In this document: piece by piece, positions 21,591-33,097 of the stretch
Position numbering within the stretch: position 1 is the first letter of the stretch
Layout: each line of letters begins with the position of its first letter
Assembly: GCA_963575645.1 (NCBI GenBank)
Contig: OY754470.1
Coordinates: 23,542,501 to 23,606,500 of the forward strand
Direction of reading: 5' to 3'
Origin: Xanthostigma xanthostigma
Lineage: Eukaryota; Arthropoda; Insecta; Raphidioptera; Raphidiidae
DNA: 64,000 nt
Notes under the pieces: model-generated
The model's database searches: none
What the model was told of the DNA's origin: nothing
The model's input: only the letters and a program-made list of their open reading frames with translations
Program-made: the position numbers and the translations under genes

Positions 21591-22199
21591 TTAAATTAGA
21601 GCTAGCTCGACGTAACAACGATAATATAATAATATTATAATGCGCTTATTTTAAAAGTCGATGTGTCATGATCTAAATTCTAAGCGAAATAAACTGAGTA
21701 AAAATAAAATATTATGAAACGTTTTATATTCAGTTAAGCTGCTAATGTCGCAATATGAATATTTTCACAAGCTGAGACTGTTTTGTCCTTTAATCTTCTG
21801 TACGTAGGATGCAAGATGAATTATTTAAATCAACCTGTTGAACAAAGAAACGAACTTAACTTGTTTGTCTGTCACAGAAGTTTCTCTTTTGTTGAACGCT
21901 ATAAAGTACAGTGCACAAAGTTTTTTTTTCATAATAATTATTATCATATAACGCAGTACGTATATGGATATGGGTACACGCGAAAATTTTCCACGCATTT
22001 TATTCCTTTGTCTTTTGAGTTACAAGCTGGAAAACTTGACATAGATATAGAATTGTTGAGCCGCTTCACACAGCTTTTCTTTATTAGTAGGATTCTATTT
22101 TATTGGAGTTAAACTTCTTTGACACGGTAGAATAAAATTGAAAACGTAACTAACACGTTGCAATGTACATATACCGTATATTACAAAATCGGCTGTAGA

Positions 22200-22275
22200 A
22201 CATTAAGCTGAGTTGGTGACGAGATAGAAAACTTGCTTCGTAACCTAAAGGTCGTAGGTTCGATCCCATTATTTT
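22200..22275 (+). tRNA. tRNA-derived remnant (SINE head or tRNA pseudogene)
   Basis: 'gctgagttggtgacgag' resembles a D-arm, 'cttgcttcgtaacc' an anticodon arm with CGT (Thr) in the loop, and 'aggtcgtaggttcgatccc' a T-arm with a B box GGTTCGATCCC. The acceptor strands do not pair convincingly. The flanks do not show a clear SINE body. Confidence 0.45.
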
Positions 22276-23269
22276 TTTTACATTTAAACTAGTTTTCCTT
22301 TTGTGGTGTGGAGATTTATATAAAAAATTAATGGTACCAATCCATAATAGTTAAAGAGACGGTGACAGAAATGGTTAAGGAGCACTTGGTTGCAGAAATG
22401 CTCTCTTTCGTGTAGTCTGAGTCCCCCTCTAGAAATCCGCTTAGTGTATACATAAATAGTGACTTTATATTTATTCTTTTATTTTATTAGTCAGAATTTG
22501 TTGTTTTGTTTCTGTTACCTTTTAAGAAGTACTTTTCGTTTGTGTGATTAAACTGTTCTGTTAAACTTTTGTTACTGTAAATAAATTATAGTTTACACCA
22601 CGAACTAGAACAGTTTTGTTACAATACTATTTCACATTTATGCATTGAGAAAAGCGACATTGAAGGAATGTCGCCATGTATAAATTGACTGTTGAGTCAC
22701 TGAATAAACTACGTAGATATTTCTAATGTGTGAACTAAAAGTGGCGCAATTACAATTTGTTAGTTAACTGATCTGTATACAAGAGAGAGAGGGAGAGGGG
22801 ACAGAGTAAAGAGAGCAAAGACTCAAACAAGAAGAAGTGATTCATTTATAATTCAAGGCAAGATACGAAGCCGATGGTACAGTTTCATTTAAAACTAATT
22901 AAACTTAGTTTGTTAAATCTCGCGGGATGTTTGTGTCCATTTCAACACTAATTTAAGTTAATAATGTATCCAAATTGGTTGGCTGAGATTTTTAATAAGG
23001 AATTTGTTCAATTCCCAAGCGATTTTGTTTTTATAAATTTTTTTTCGCGTTTTGCATTTTATTTTATTTTTATTTAATTACAGTTTTATATATTTTACCT
23101 GAAAATTATTATCATACGGAGTTCAAGGGAGCAATTAAGAAATTTGAATTAATGAAGATTTTTTACGCGTGGTTGAAATAAAACTAGTTTGTTTTTATCA
23201 CTCTTACTTTTTGGGAAATACTCACTCACCAATTAAATCATTCGTAAATGAAATTACGTTGGCTATGCT
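22276..23269. other. No gene recognised
   Basis: AT-rich DNA with a short GA-rich run at 22780-22815. No supported coding or repeat feature. Confidence 0.35.
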
Positions 23270-23545
23270 TTTTGGTTTTGCGTCCGTAGCTATGTTTCCT
23301 ACATATGCGTTTTGATTCCGCCATCTGTCAGTGGATGCCCTGAGCGAAAATCGATAACTAAATTGGTTTGCGTCTGTAACTACGTTTCACCTTCTAGAGA
23401 TGCATTTTGATGCCGCCATCTGTCAGTCGATGCCTTTAAATAGCGGAAACCGATCACGACATTGGTTTGCGTCCGTAACTACGTTTCACCTTTCGTTCAA
23501 GATAGATTCTAGAGAAAGAGATGAATTTTGATGCTTTTAAACAGC
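23270..23545 (+). repeat. Minisatellite of about 95 bp, three units
   Basis: Units begin at about 23273, 23365 and 23463 with 'ggtttgcgtccgtaactacg' and then 'tttcacc'. Each continues with 'gattttgatgccgccatctg' or a related string and 'tcagtcgatgcc'. The third unit carries an insertion and loses its middle. Confidence 0.75.
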
Positions 23546-24320
23546 TGGAACTGCGTAAACACATTACTTCCGTCCGAAAAGAAATCTGAGTTACTTTCAA
23601 GTCGCACATAAAAAGTTTTACTTCAAAAAAATAAGTAAGTAATTAAATCCTTGGACACCCATACGTGTTAAAACTAACCATAATATTGAAACTTGCATCA
23701 TCATGCAAGTTTAGATTAAATCGAGGACATTATGTTTCCAATACATATAATATAGGAAATAGTTCCGTTGTAAACTTTATTTTGCAAATTCATGAATATC
23801 CCTTCAGTAAAGTGCGTTTTCACACATAATGTCGCTACTATTAGGAGTGGTCCAGAGCTAATAGTGACCGCAAAGAGCTGTTCAGGTCCCGTGTCGAAGT
23901 TACCAGGGACGTATTAAAATAAACAGACTGTACTAGAAACTATCCCAGCGTTTTGATAAAGTTATAAATCAAATAAGGAAAGTGTAGAATGTAGACATTA
24001 ATTATATTATTATATTAATTTGTAACCAGATAAAGAAATATATATCGAGTTATTCTAAATTAGCTCTAATAGCTTTAAAATCGTAAGATACTTGAACAAT
24101 CAAAAACAAACATTAAAATCATTTCAATTAAAAACTTGAAAGAAACCAAACTAAAATATATTGCGAGTCAAATAATCTGTTGTGTATTTGATTGTCCGAC
24201 TGTTCCATGATTTTAAAGATATTTAAAATATTCGTTTTGGATATGAATATACCACAGTATTAGCTCTAATATTTTTCAAATAAGAGTACAACGTTGTACG
24301 CAATTTTTGGGATAAGGGGA
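23546..24320. other. No gene recognised
   Basis: No supported feature. Short ORFs only. Confidence 0.35.
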
Positions 24321-24570
24321 AGTTATGGCAAGGGTGTAGATATTTTTTTCTTGGGGAGGGGGGTAAAATATTAATATCACGCAAGAATACTCACGAAAGA
24401 AGGTATCAAGCAAAATATTAATTCCCAAACTAATTTTACAAATTTCTTTTCAAGAAATACTTCTAAATTTTATTTTTTAGCCAGGTATTCGTAATATTTT
24501 CAGTCTTATTTTTTTATTGGGGTGGTGTAATTACCATATTTACCCCCATATCTACTCCCTTGAGTTATGG
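24321..24570 (+). mobile_element. hAT MITE, CAAGGGCGTAGA family, copy 2, perfect 8-bp duplication
   Basis: The element (24329-24562, 234 bp) begins CAAGGGTGTAGATAT and ends ATATCTACTCCCTTG. It is flanked by AGTTATGG at 24321-24328 and 24563-24570. This copy defines the true ends of the family that also includes 7400-7639 and 11619-11835. Confidence 0.9.
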
Positions 24571-24905
24571 TAAAAATGTTGGTAAATTCTATACTCCATG
24601 TTGTCAAGTGTAAACACGCTTTTTATAAAATACTCTGGTAATTTTAGCAATAATGATTTTTTTCTCGTGATTTTCAACGGTGACAATAGATAAAATTTTG
24701 AACAGAGCTTCTTAGATATGCGACGAACATATTCTAAAATTTACGAATTTTCTTCGGTAATATTTCTGTGTTTTACCGGTATTTAACTATGATTTTTTTA
24801 TAAGAGCTCATGTTAAAATTCATAATTATAACTACATTTTTTTTAACGAGTTAGTAAATCGTTTTCTAATTTTGGGTACTTATTAAGAAATAAGTTGACA
24901 AAATT
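24571..24905 (+). repeat. Dispersed repeat R2, uninterrupted copy
   Basis: It matches 31470-31624 joined to 32284-32415: 'tgttgtcaagtgt', 'tttttctc', 'tttaccggtatttaactatg', 'gagttagtaaa' and 'ttttgggtacttatta'. The match includes the site at 24783-24786 (TTAA) where the other copy carries a 659-bp insertion. Confidence 0.7.
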
Positions 24906-25429
24906 TCATTCATTTCTCGATGATTTGAGATACATCCTTAAAGTCCAAAAGCTAAATTTTGAAATATATAAAGAAAATATACTACAATTGAATTCATAAT
25001 TAACTAGAATAATAATAATTCTACGATAATAGACATGTAATGGTATGCAAGTATAGGTGTATAAAACATTATTGTAGAGTGTTTTACTTTGAACTCTGTA
25101 CCGACAGATGGAGTCACAAGTACTCATGAAATACAGCAATGCAAGCTTAACGCTTAATATTTGATAACGTCTCAAAACTAGTTAAAACTAATATTGAATA
25201 TTAGCTAATTCTGTGAACATGTTGAACATAGTATACGATATGAATATATATTGTACCGACCACAGCTGCTGCCAGCGCGAATCATAGATAACATAGCTAA
25301 CTTACTATCGTAGTACGCAAATCTTGAGATTGATTCCATCCTGAACCAAAACTGCTTTTTAATTTCCCGCAATCAATAAAAAATTGGAAAGTTACTGTTT
25401 TCATCCTGATTTTAGAAAATCGAGTTTTT

Positions 25430-26060
25430 GTCAGATCTCGATGTTTTGAGGTCCTAGGAAGCTGTTCTGACTATTTGGGCGATGATGTCCGTAAGGCTCT
25501 ATGTATGTGGGGGTGTGTGCGTGTGTGTGTGAGAACCTCTAATTACCTACTTTTGAACAGAGCGTCCGATTGAAACGCGGTTTGCGGCATCTGACGTGAC
25601 TATAGAATTCCTGAAAATTTGGAATGATTCGGCCCAATAGATTTTGAGAAACCTCGAAAATACAAGCTGCAAACATTTTTAGAACTTTGTTTTGGGGAAT
25701 ATTTTCTAAACTAGTAAGCCAATTAATTTCAAAATCTAATCAGGTCTTCTCCTCAAAAAACTGCATCGATTGCCGCAAACTGTCTCAAAATCGGCTCATT
25801 TGTTCAAGAGATATCGTGAACGAAAAATTCGTAAAAAATGCTTTTTTTTAATTATTTGTAAAATTCTTATCATATCAAATTTTTTGTAATAAAATACTTT
25901 CTTAGGTTAAAAAAAACTGCCTCGGTTACCGCAAACCGCATCAAATCGGTTCATTTTTTTTACGAGATATCGTGAACTAAACATTCGTAAGAAATAAACT
26001 TCTATATTTTATATGTTTTTGTTCATTTTGTACTCGAAAATAGCCGGAAGTTTCAGGGAT
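25430..26060 (+). repeat. Degenerate repeat block with internal duplication
   Basis: Two diverged units, about 25757-25850 and 25917-26010, share 'accgcaaac', 'tcaaaatcggctcatt' and 'gagatatcgtgaac'. A (GT)n run lies at 25510-25532. It reads like an old transposon or LINE 3' region, but no reading frame survives. Confidence 0.4.
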
Positions 26061-26189
26061 AACTTGCAGAGTCAAATTTCTTTTCTAATTTTTTAACTTA
26101 AATTTCATTCATAATTAAAATAATTAAACTATTTTTATAGTAAACTTCTTTAGGCGCGACTTGAAAATGACTTAAATCTTTTTTTTTGT

Positions 26190-26405
26190 AGAGAATTTTA
26201 TCATCTTTCAATATGTATTACAACAAAATTTCGTACGACGTACCGTTTTCGAGATGAAAGCAAAAAACCAAAAAACGGGACCTTCTTTGTGCTCCCCACC
26301 TTCGGGCGTACCTCGGAGGGGTAAGGACTTTTAGTATGTTTATCTCCTAACTAGTCGAAAAAAAGTTCCTAAGTCAAACTTTCTGCTTTCGACTTTTCCA
26401 TCTAC
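26190..26405 (+). repeat. Conserved 230-bp block, copy 2
   Basis: It is nearly identical to 18200-18430 but here it is not inside a recognisable hAT element. Match runs from 'gtagagaattttatcatctt' to 'gctttcgacttttccatcta'. Confidence 0.75.
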
Positions 26406-26987
26406 ATTCCCTTTATGAGCACTCATTGACCAAACTATATATATTTTTAAAAATGATTGTATCGTCATAGGTTCTTAATACGTGAAAATTAATATGAAAT
26501 ATTCATTTAGACAGAAACCAACATGCATGTAAAGCTAATAAAAACGTGTTAATTAAAAAAATACTTTTTCAGCCTTCTATTAAAAAATCAAGACGCTTCT
26601 AAAAATGTGGCAAGGGATTGTACAAATATGAAAGACTATATTTCATGTCCAACAAGCTTGAAGTGAATGATGTATTATATTTTACTAGTAGAATTATTAT
26701 GTTGGTAATAATACAATGTTTCCATAGACACATGTGTTGAAGTAAAGGCGACGGAAACCTTGCTGCGAGCGCAGTAGTAGCCGTTTCCGCAGTACCACTC
26801 ATCCACCGTTCGCGGTTGAACACTAGTGACTAACATTAGACCAAGTCAGTTTCTGTGCATAACATATACTAGCCTAATGTAAGGTCTTTACACTACACCG
26901 TCGGATAGGGAACTCTCCGGCTCCTAAATAAAACGGATTAGCTCCTAAATAAAACGGATTATCGTCATATTAACATCCCAATTTGTG

Positions 26988-27093
26988 TATATGTTACCGG
27001 CCAAACCCGATTTCAGGACAAACTAGTTTGGCCTACTATTCATACTAGGCCAAACTAGTTTGTCCTGAAATCGGGTTTGGCCGGTAACATATA
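26988..27093. repeat. Perfect inverted repeat, 47-bp arms, 10-bp loop
   Basis: The left arm (26989-27035) starts 'atatgttaccggccaaaccc' and ends 'tagtttggccta'. The right arm (27046-27092) is its exact inverse with no mismatch. The loop is CTATTCATAC. One further outer base pair extends it. The arms are clearly less AT-rich than their surroundings. It could be a tiny foldback MITE, or its transcript could form a long hairpin RNA. No flanking duplication is obvious. Confidence 0.9.
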
Positions 27094-27387
27094 TAAATCA
27101 TAATCCATAAATCGTGTTTTTAATCGTTAAATTTTGCTTGCTTTTGACCCACAACCAGATAGCCGGCTTCTGATCGAATCGGTGTTGTCTGAAACTCTGC
27201 TATGCATTATGCAATTGACATGTTGCATCCTAAATAGGTTAATCAATAAATGCTTATTCTATTCTATCGATTCCGCGCGTTTTCATCCCCCGGCAAAATA
27301 TTCTATGCACAAACTATCAACCGACAAAATATCGTAATATCAGCAAAACTGGTGTAGAATTACTGCATTACTATCTCATTTTGTATA

Positions 27388-27739
27388 CACGATCCCGTAA
27401 TTGTTTTTTAAAGTACTCCCCACAAATGCCTTCCCCTTTTCACTGCACCCAAAAACGCCATCGCTTCGACACGACCCCGTAATTGTTTTTTAAAGAACTC
27501 CCCACAAGCGCCTTCCCCTTTTCACTGCGCCCAAAAACGTCATCGCATCGACACGACCCCGTAATTGTTTTTTAAAGAACACCCCACAAACGCCCTCCTC
27601 TTTTCACTGCGCCCAAAAACGTCATCGCATCGACACGACCCCGTAATTGTTTTTTAAATAACTCCCCCCAAGCGCCTTCCATTTTTCACTGCGCAAAATA
27701 AAACATCATCGCATCGACACGACTCCGTAATTGTTTTTA
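27388..27739 (+). repeat. 82-bp minisatellite, four units plus a partial one
   Basis: Units start at 27388, 27470, 27552, 27634 and 27718 with 'cacgaccccgtaattgtttt', followed by 'ttaaagaactcccc', 'ccttttcactgcg' and 'catcgcatcga'. A 45-bp leader, 'ctggtgtagaattactgc' and so on, precedes the array and also precedes the array at 48828-49062. Other, shorter copies are at 978-1110 and 55358-55410. Confidence 0.9.
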
Positions 27740-27814
27740 TGTCGGGGGATATTTTGGCCGGTAGGATATTTAGTCAAGATATTATTATTATTACCATTCT
27801 ATAACCTGATTGCC

Positions 27815-28310
27815 TAAAGTTACTTGTGTCTTCTCGGGTGATATAATGAAGTGTGGTATAAAACTATGATATAATTAAGTGTGGTATATAACTATAATGG
27901 GTCAAAATAATATTTAATTTAAGTAGAATAAGTATGAATATAATTTTATAAAAAGCATTGAATCCCATCAAAAACATAAATGTGAGAAAAAGACTAAGTT
28001 CGATACAAAGAACAAGTGGCATTGCTGAAGACAAGACGGGACATCTAAGAAGATGGTAAGTTTTCTTTTGTCAAGTTTGCATACACTAGTCGTTTATAAA
28101 AACTTGTCACGCTTGCCACTTGTTCTTTGTATCAAACTTGACCCTTTTTCATATTTATGTTTTTGATGGGATGTCTGTACTTTTTGTAAAATAATATAAT
28201 AATCTTACTTATTCTACTTAAATATTACTGGTTATATACCATACTTCATTATATTATAGTTATATACCACACTTCATTAAATCACCCGAGTAGACACGAG
28301 TCATCTTCGG
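27815..28310. repeat. Large foldback element, arms of about 200 bp
   Basis: The left side contains, in order, 'gtgtcttctcgggtgat', 'gaagtgtggtata', 'aagtagaataagta', 'atcccatcaaaaacataaat' and 'gatacaaagaacaagtggca'. The right side has the inverses of all of these in reverse order. The central unique part (about 28022-28105) contains 'gaagacaagacgggacatc'. A single arm of the same family is found at 35195-35285. No coding capacity. Confidence 0.8.
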
Positions 28311-28969
28311 ACAGCCGGGTGATATATAGAAGTTTACATAACACCTTCTCGATCAGATGCCAGGAAAATGCGGGTCAAAATCAAACACAATGTAACTATC
28401 GGGTCAATGGATATTTTCATTTTAAAACAGTCCGTTATTGAATAAGATAAATTTTATTGCGAAAAGTAAGCAAGGAAGTTTAGGAAACGCTGGTATAGGC
28501 TATATATTCATATAATTCTGTATCGCGTCGGGAAGTGTACAGTTTTAGACAGACCTACGAAAACCTTTAGTTTCCTCTCTTCCAAACATAATACTGTCAG
28601 TAGGGTAGAAAGTTTAACCCCTGTTTGCAAACCTCTAATGCTCACAGCCCGACTTGCATTTCATCGATATATACTATATACTATTGATCTGTATTTGAAT
28701 TATACAGGGTGTATTTGCACTTTTTTATTCATGTTTGTTTTAAAATTAAGGTTTCTTAGAACGCATTTTTAATCATATAATTATTTTTAATAAATGGTGT
28801 CAAACGCTCCATCACGTAAAATATTAGATTGTAGTACTCACCTAATTTCTGAAATTACGACTCGAAATAAGCAATTTATGCATTTGGTACGTAAAGTTAT
28901 TATGTTATGAGTTGTGACATTATGTCAGCGAGTTTAATAGTCACACAAGTCATAATGGCATTACGTACA
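28311..28969. other. No gene recognised
   Basis: 'tatacagggtgtatttgcac' at about 28703 resembles the terminus of many insect transposons but has no partner nearby. Confidence 0.35.
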
Positions 28970-28971
28970 AG

Positions 28972-29370
28972 ATTCCAACCCACAAGTGGATGCGTTTAAG
29001 TCAAAATTCACTTTTCAAAATTTTACATTATTTTTTCGTTTTGAAGTCCCCGAATCCAAAAAAAATATTTTTGGAAAACTCTGTGCGCCTGTTTGTGAGC
29101 ACGATACAGATCAAACGGATGAACGGATTGAAACCAAATTTTGAGAGGATGTTTAATACACAAATACGAAGAGCTCTATTGCTTTTGGGGAAAATCGGCG
29201 CATATAGTTTCAGAAATATTTTGAAAATAATAATCAGCTGTTCTTTTGTTTTGGAAATCTGTCAGAAAGAAATTAGTTAAGCATGCCTTGATTCATTTTT
29301 ATATGACGTGGAACATGACAACGAATAGCAAATATCATATTGAATACTAGCCATTACCCGCGTCACCGAT
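28972..29370 (-). repeat. MITE-like repeat with ACCATTCCAAC ends, copy 3 (minus)
   Basis: Read on the minus strand it matches 5255-5831: 'cgcgggtaat', 'attcaatatgatatttgcta', 'ttcgttgtcatg', 'atttctgacaga', 'gattcgggga' and the end 'cacttgtgggttggaat'. The left end of the family is missing. Confidence 0.65.
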
Positions 29371-29434
29371 TGGCGAAAATTTTTTACATTTACGTCCTAT
29401 ATTTAAATACACATAGGCAAAATAGCATTACTTC

Positions 29435-29502
29435 TAGTGATGTGCCGGATCGTTAAAAATGTAATGAAATTTTTAAAAAATTTTTAAAAATTTCATTACA
29501 TT
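29435..29502. mobile_element. hAT terminal fragment followed by a perfect 45-bp palindrome
   Basis: TAGTGATGTGCCGGATCGTT followed by 'aaaaatgta' matches the right terminus of the hAT family at 41391-43706, read inverted. Directly after it, 29458-29502 is a perfect palindrome around a single central base: 'aatgtaatgaaatttttaaa' and its inverse. The opposite terminus and the target duplication are not found. Confidence 0.6.
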
Positions 29503-30554
29503 AGTTTCTACTTTGTTTGGTTTTAAGACAAAATTGTAAAAATGAATATTATTAATAATAATACACATAAAAAGTACATGTCTATCTATCTTTAACTGCG
29601 AATATCTCGAAAACCAATGACTTTACAACAAACTAACAAGTGTACATTATTGACTTAGAAAATATCAAAAAAATTAAAATTATAGTCAAAATTAAAATTT
29701 AGACAGCGGCGTAACATTTAGAAGGGGCACAAGCATTACTTACTCCTGCCGTACGCCACTGGTAGAGCGTACTGAACTAATTTTTTTATTGTTAGGTGCA
29801 TTTTATGATATTTAACAAGTGTGCCGATTTGAGTAAAATTATACGGTGTATTAAGAAAATTATGGACATTATTAATTTTTCAGTTTTCAACTTCAACACC
29901 CTGTATTTCGGAAACGAGCAACATTTTATCTAAGCATATTTCGCTTAATCGTTTTATTTTGAATTGGAGAATCTGCGGTTGTTCTATGTCCCATTCTTAA
30001 TGGGACACCCTGTATATGTACTGTTCAACGCCTGCTTTACTTGTCTGTCGCTCATTTAGATTTAAGCTGACGGAGATTGATAAAATCGTATAACTTTTGT
30101 TCTACTTTACGCACTAGTGCGAATATGGGTCTTTTTACGGACATGAAAAGCAGGTATTTTACGGGGGGTCGTGATTAAAAAAAAACACACATTTTAATAG
30201 ACAAGCCTGTATAAGACGACTGCGATTTCGATGATGACTTTGTGATTGTTTCACGAGTAGCACAAGCTACGCTACTAAAGAATTCACTACCGTCTTGATA
30301 TCTGAAATTTAATAACTTCTCTTGGTTTCCTTGTCTTACACGCATTGTTTGTGTCATTCGTTTCGCATTGTTCTTCGGGAAAGTTGTTGAAAGATTTATA
30401 CCTCAACTTGACCTAACTGAATCTATAGATGCGTTCTTTTTGATACTATACGAGGTCATATTAAGAAGAACTGTATATTTCTTGAATTTATACTCCTTTT
30501 TTATGGAAAAAATTACTAAAACTCTGCTTACGTAATACTTGAATGGCCTTTAAC

Positions 30555-30848
30555 TTCACCAAGTAGCAAATCTTTGATTAACGTCTGAATAGAACTCTTC
30601 AAATAAATAAAATTGTCGACCAATTTTTCTCAGTTTCTTTCAAAAATATTCAATCATCGTGCATTCTATATTAAATATTAAATAACTAATACTAATAATT
30701 TTTATATTTTTTAGATTTTTCTGAAGAAGATCCAAATCCGGATCGAAACGTCATCTTATGTTATATTGATTTGTTATTTTTTTTATTTTTTGTCAATATA
30801 TTGGTCTGAGAAAAATTGGTCGACAATTTTATTTATTTCACCAAGTAG
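30555..30848 (+). mobile_element. Short Penelope-like insertion with 12-bp duplication and inverted ends
   Basis: TTCACCAAGTAG occurs at 30555-30566 and 30837-30848. Between them, 'aaataaataaaattgtcgac' followed by 'caatttttctcag' appears at 30600-30631 and inverted at 30807-30836. The core holds 'ctgaagaagatccaaatccg' and 'gatcgaaacgtcatc', the type of 3' sequence (GAAGA...CGAAACGTC) found at the ends of Penelope-like elements; compare 55155-55186. No coding sequence remains. Confidence 0.65.
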
Positions 30849-30924
30849 TGTTTGCAACAATTTATTGTTCATTCAAAACTGTTGCACCGAATAAATTTTG
30901 AGAAAGAAAACTTAAAGACGTATG

Positions 30925-31420
30925 AGATATACAGTCGCGGCAGACAAAAGTATGTACAAAACCGCATATTATAAGGTGATAACAACAACATCAAATTGTA
31001 CGAAAACATTTATTTCGGTACAGTTTGTTAGACAGCAATACATATAAGTGTACAATACGCGCCGCGAATCTGAAAGGCTCGGAAGTTAGATGCGAATGCG
31101 GGCTTGCGCTTGTACAGTCTGTTGAAAAACTACAAACTCGCAACTCAACAAAACTAAAATAACAACTTGACAATAGAGTACTCGACTGTACTTTAAAGCA
31201 GGAAAGCGATAATTAACAAAGGCAACGAGCGATCACGGCCAGCGACCAGCGCACGTTCTGTGCAGTTAGCTGGGAGGTGATGAGAGTCTCAACGGCTCTA
31301 AAATGTGCCTTTGCGACGCTGTTTGTGACTAACTTTCGAACCTTCTAGATCCGTGGCGCGTATTATACGTACGAATCAGTAACTGGCAAGAAAGATATCG
31401 TGACAGCAGTTGAACAATAA
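30925..31420. other. GC-richer segment without a recognised gene
   Basis: This part is less AT-rich and has more CpG than its neighbours. It begins with 'agtcgcggcagacaaaagta', which resembles a Tc1/mariner terminus, but no matching opposite end was found. A host promoter is another possibility. I see no exon. Confidence 0.3.
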
Positions 31421-31469
31421 TTAAATCTTTTAATTTAATCCGTTATTTGTCAAAAATAAGCAGTAGTTA

Positions 31470-32415
31470 TGGTAGAAATGTTTATAGTACTTCATGACAG
31501 CGCTGTTGTCAAGTGTGAATTTATTAAATAGGTACTTTGTTTTATAATTTTCTGCAGCAATAGTTATTTTTCTCATAGTTTTTTAGAAAATTACGAATTT
31601 TTATCGGTGTTTTATCGGTTTTAAGGAGGTTGAGCCGTTTTACGAAGATAATGAAAAAAATCTGAAATAAAGTATTTTTAGTAGATTTTTTTATGACAAA
31701 ATTTTCTGTAAAAAATCCAAAATCATTAGAAGATTTATAAAGTTAAAAGTTTAAAAAAACTTTTACATGTAGTCTTGTGGAAAATATGTCAACCTAGCAT
31801 GCAAACGGTACATTTTAATTTTTTGCAAATAACCAAATAATGTCAGCAGTTCCAAAAACTATGTAAAGCATCGATATCTTACGCATATTTTAATATTTTT
31901 TCCAATTTAATTTTCGATTATGGACTTTTATTCTTGACAATTTTAACAATTTTAACTGAATTTTCCACTTTTTTATGATTTAATTTTAATTTTTATTACT
32001 TCTAATTTATTTTTTAGATTATTTACTGCAAAAAATATGTAAAATACAAATATTTACATAAATTTATTTTTACTAACCTAACTTTGTACAAAAAATTCAA
32101 AAGCTAGTCCATTAATTAAAGTACTGAAATAATTATTTAATATTAAAAAAAAATATTTATTTATGCCTTTATGACAATAACTTAGTATCATCGACTTATA
32201 ACCTTTTGTAAAAATTTATTATGGAAAAGTTCCCATGTAAAATTCGACTTACTTTTGATTGGGACTGTAACGCATCAACCTCCTTAAACTATGAATGTGC
32301 GAATTTCCCATAGAATTCATGTTAATTTCATATTTATAATTTTTTGTAATGAGTTAGTAAACCGTTCTGAAATTTTGGGTACTTATTACAGACATAGGTA
32401 TTAAGAAATATGTTT
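31470..32415 (+). repeat. Dispersed repeat R2, copy interrupted by a TTAA element
   Basis: The outer parts (31470-31624 and 32284-32415) match 24571-24905. The inner part is the transposon at 31625-32283. Together with the uninterrupted copy this gives the pre-insertion sequence. Confidence 0.7.
31621..32287. mobile_element. TTAA-target DNA transposon, 659 bp, GGAGGTTGA ends
   Basis: The element (31625-32283) is flanked by TTAA at 31621-31624 and 32284-32287. The ends GGAGGTTGAGCCG and, inverted, GGAGGTTGATGCG match over the first nine bases and partly beyond. TTAA duplication is characteristic of piggyBac and Kolobok families. No ORF of significance is present, so it is non-autonomous. Confidence 0.85.
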
Positions 32416-32419
32416 TCTT

Positions 32420-33097
32420 TCGCGTACTTACAGCGGCCTTTAATGTAATATAATAATAGGTTTTTTGAAGTTTCGAGTGGACATGATGGAGCGCAAAACA
32501 TTTGTTAGGTTTAAATTTATTGAACAATCCTCGTAAAGTGTATTATTGTATGGCTAGAGTTTTTCTGTCAGTTTTTCTGTTTTATGGAACTCTCAGCTCT
32601 ACTGATTCTATTAACAAGTTTAAGTTGATACTTTACCAAAGCTATACCAACTGAGAAAAAAAATATTTTTTCGTGGTGATATTACTGATTGTTTAACAGT
32701 TAGACCGTTGTATTACGCCTCACTTGTTTTTTACTGATTTTTGCTTTATTATATAGTCTTGCTTTTGTTTTGATTTTCGAGAGCTTATAACTTTATATGA
32801 ACGTGAAAAAGTTTTTTGTTTTTATCATGGAGGTGTATATAAAAGATAATTTTTTTAGAACGACCATATTTTAATCTTTGATTATAAACTAAGAATATAT
32901 TTCTCAACAATTAAAAATCCTTTAAAAATATTTTTGTAATTTAAATAGATATAGGTATACTTATAGGTAGGAAACTGACGCGCAAAAAAAATCATGTTCC
33001 CAACTTTCTACCGTCTGGCACATAAGCTATTTAAGTAATTTATACAATTTAGAGCATTTTTTCTTATATGATATATGGGCATGTGCAAGGAGGCGGA
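32420..33097. other. No gene recognised
   Basis: AT-rich sequence with no supported feature. Confidence 0.35.

Noticed and set aside
21783-22112. 109-residue ORF
   Set aside because: No domain, no splice signals I trust, and composition like random AT-rich DNA.
25255-25350. Possible tRNA-like SINE head ('agattgattcc' as a B box)
   Set aside because: The B box is degenerate and no matching A box or stems were found.
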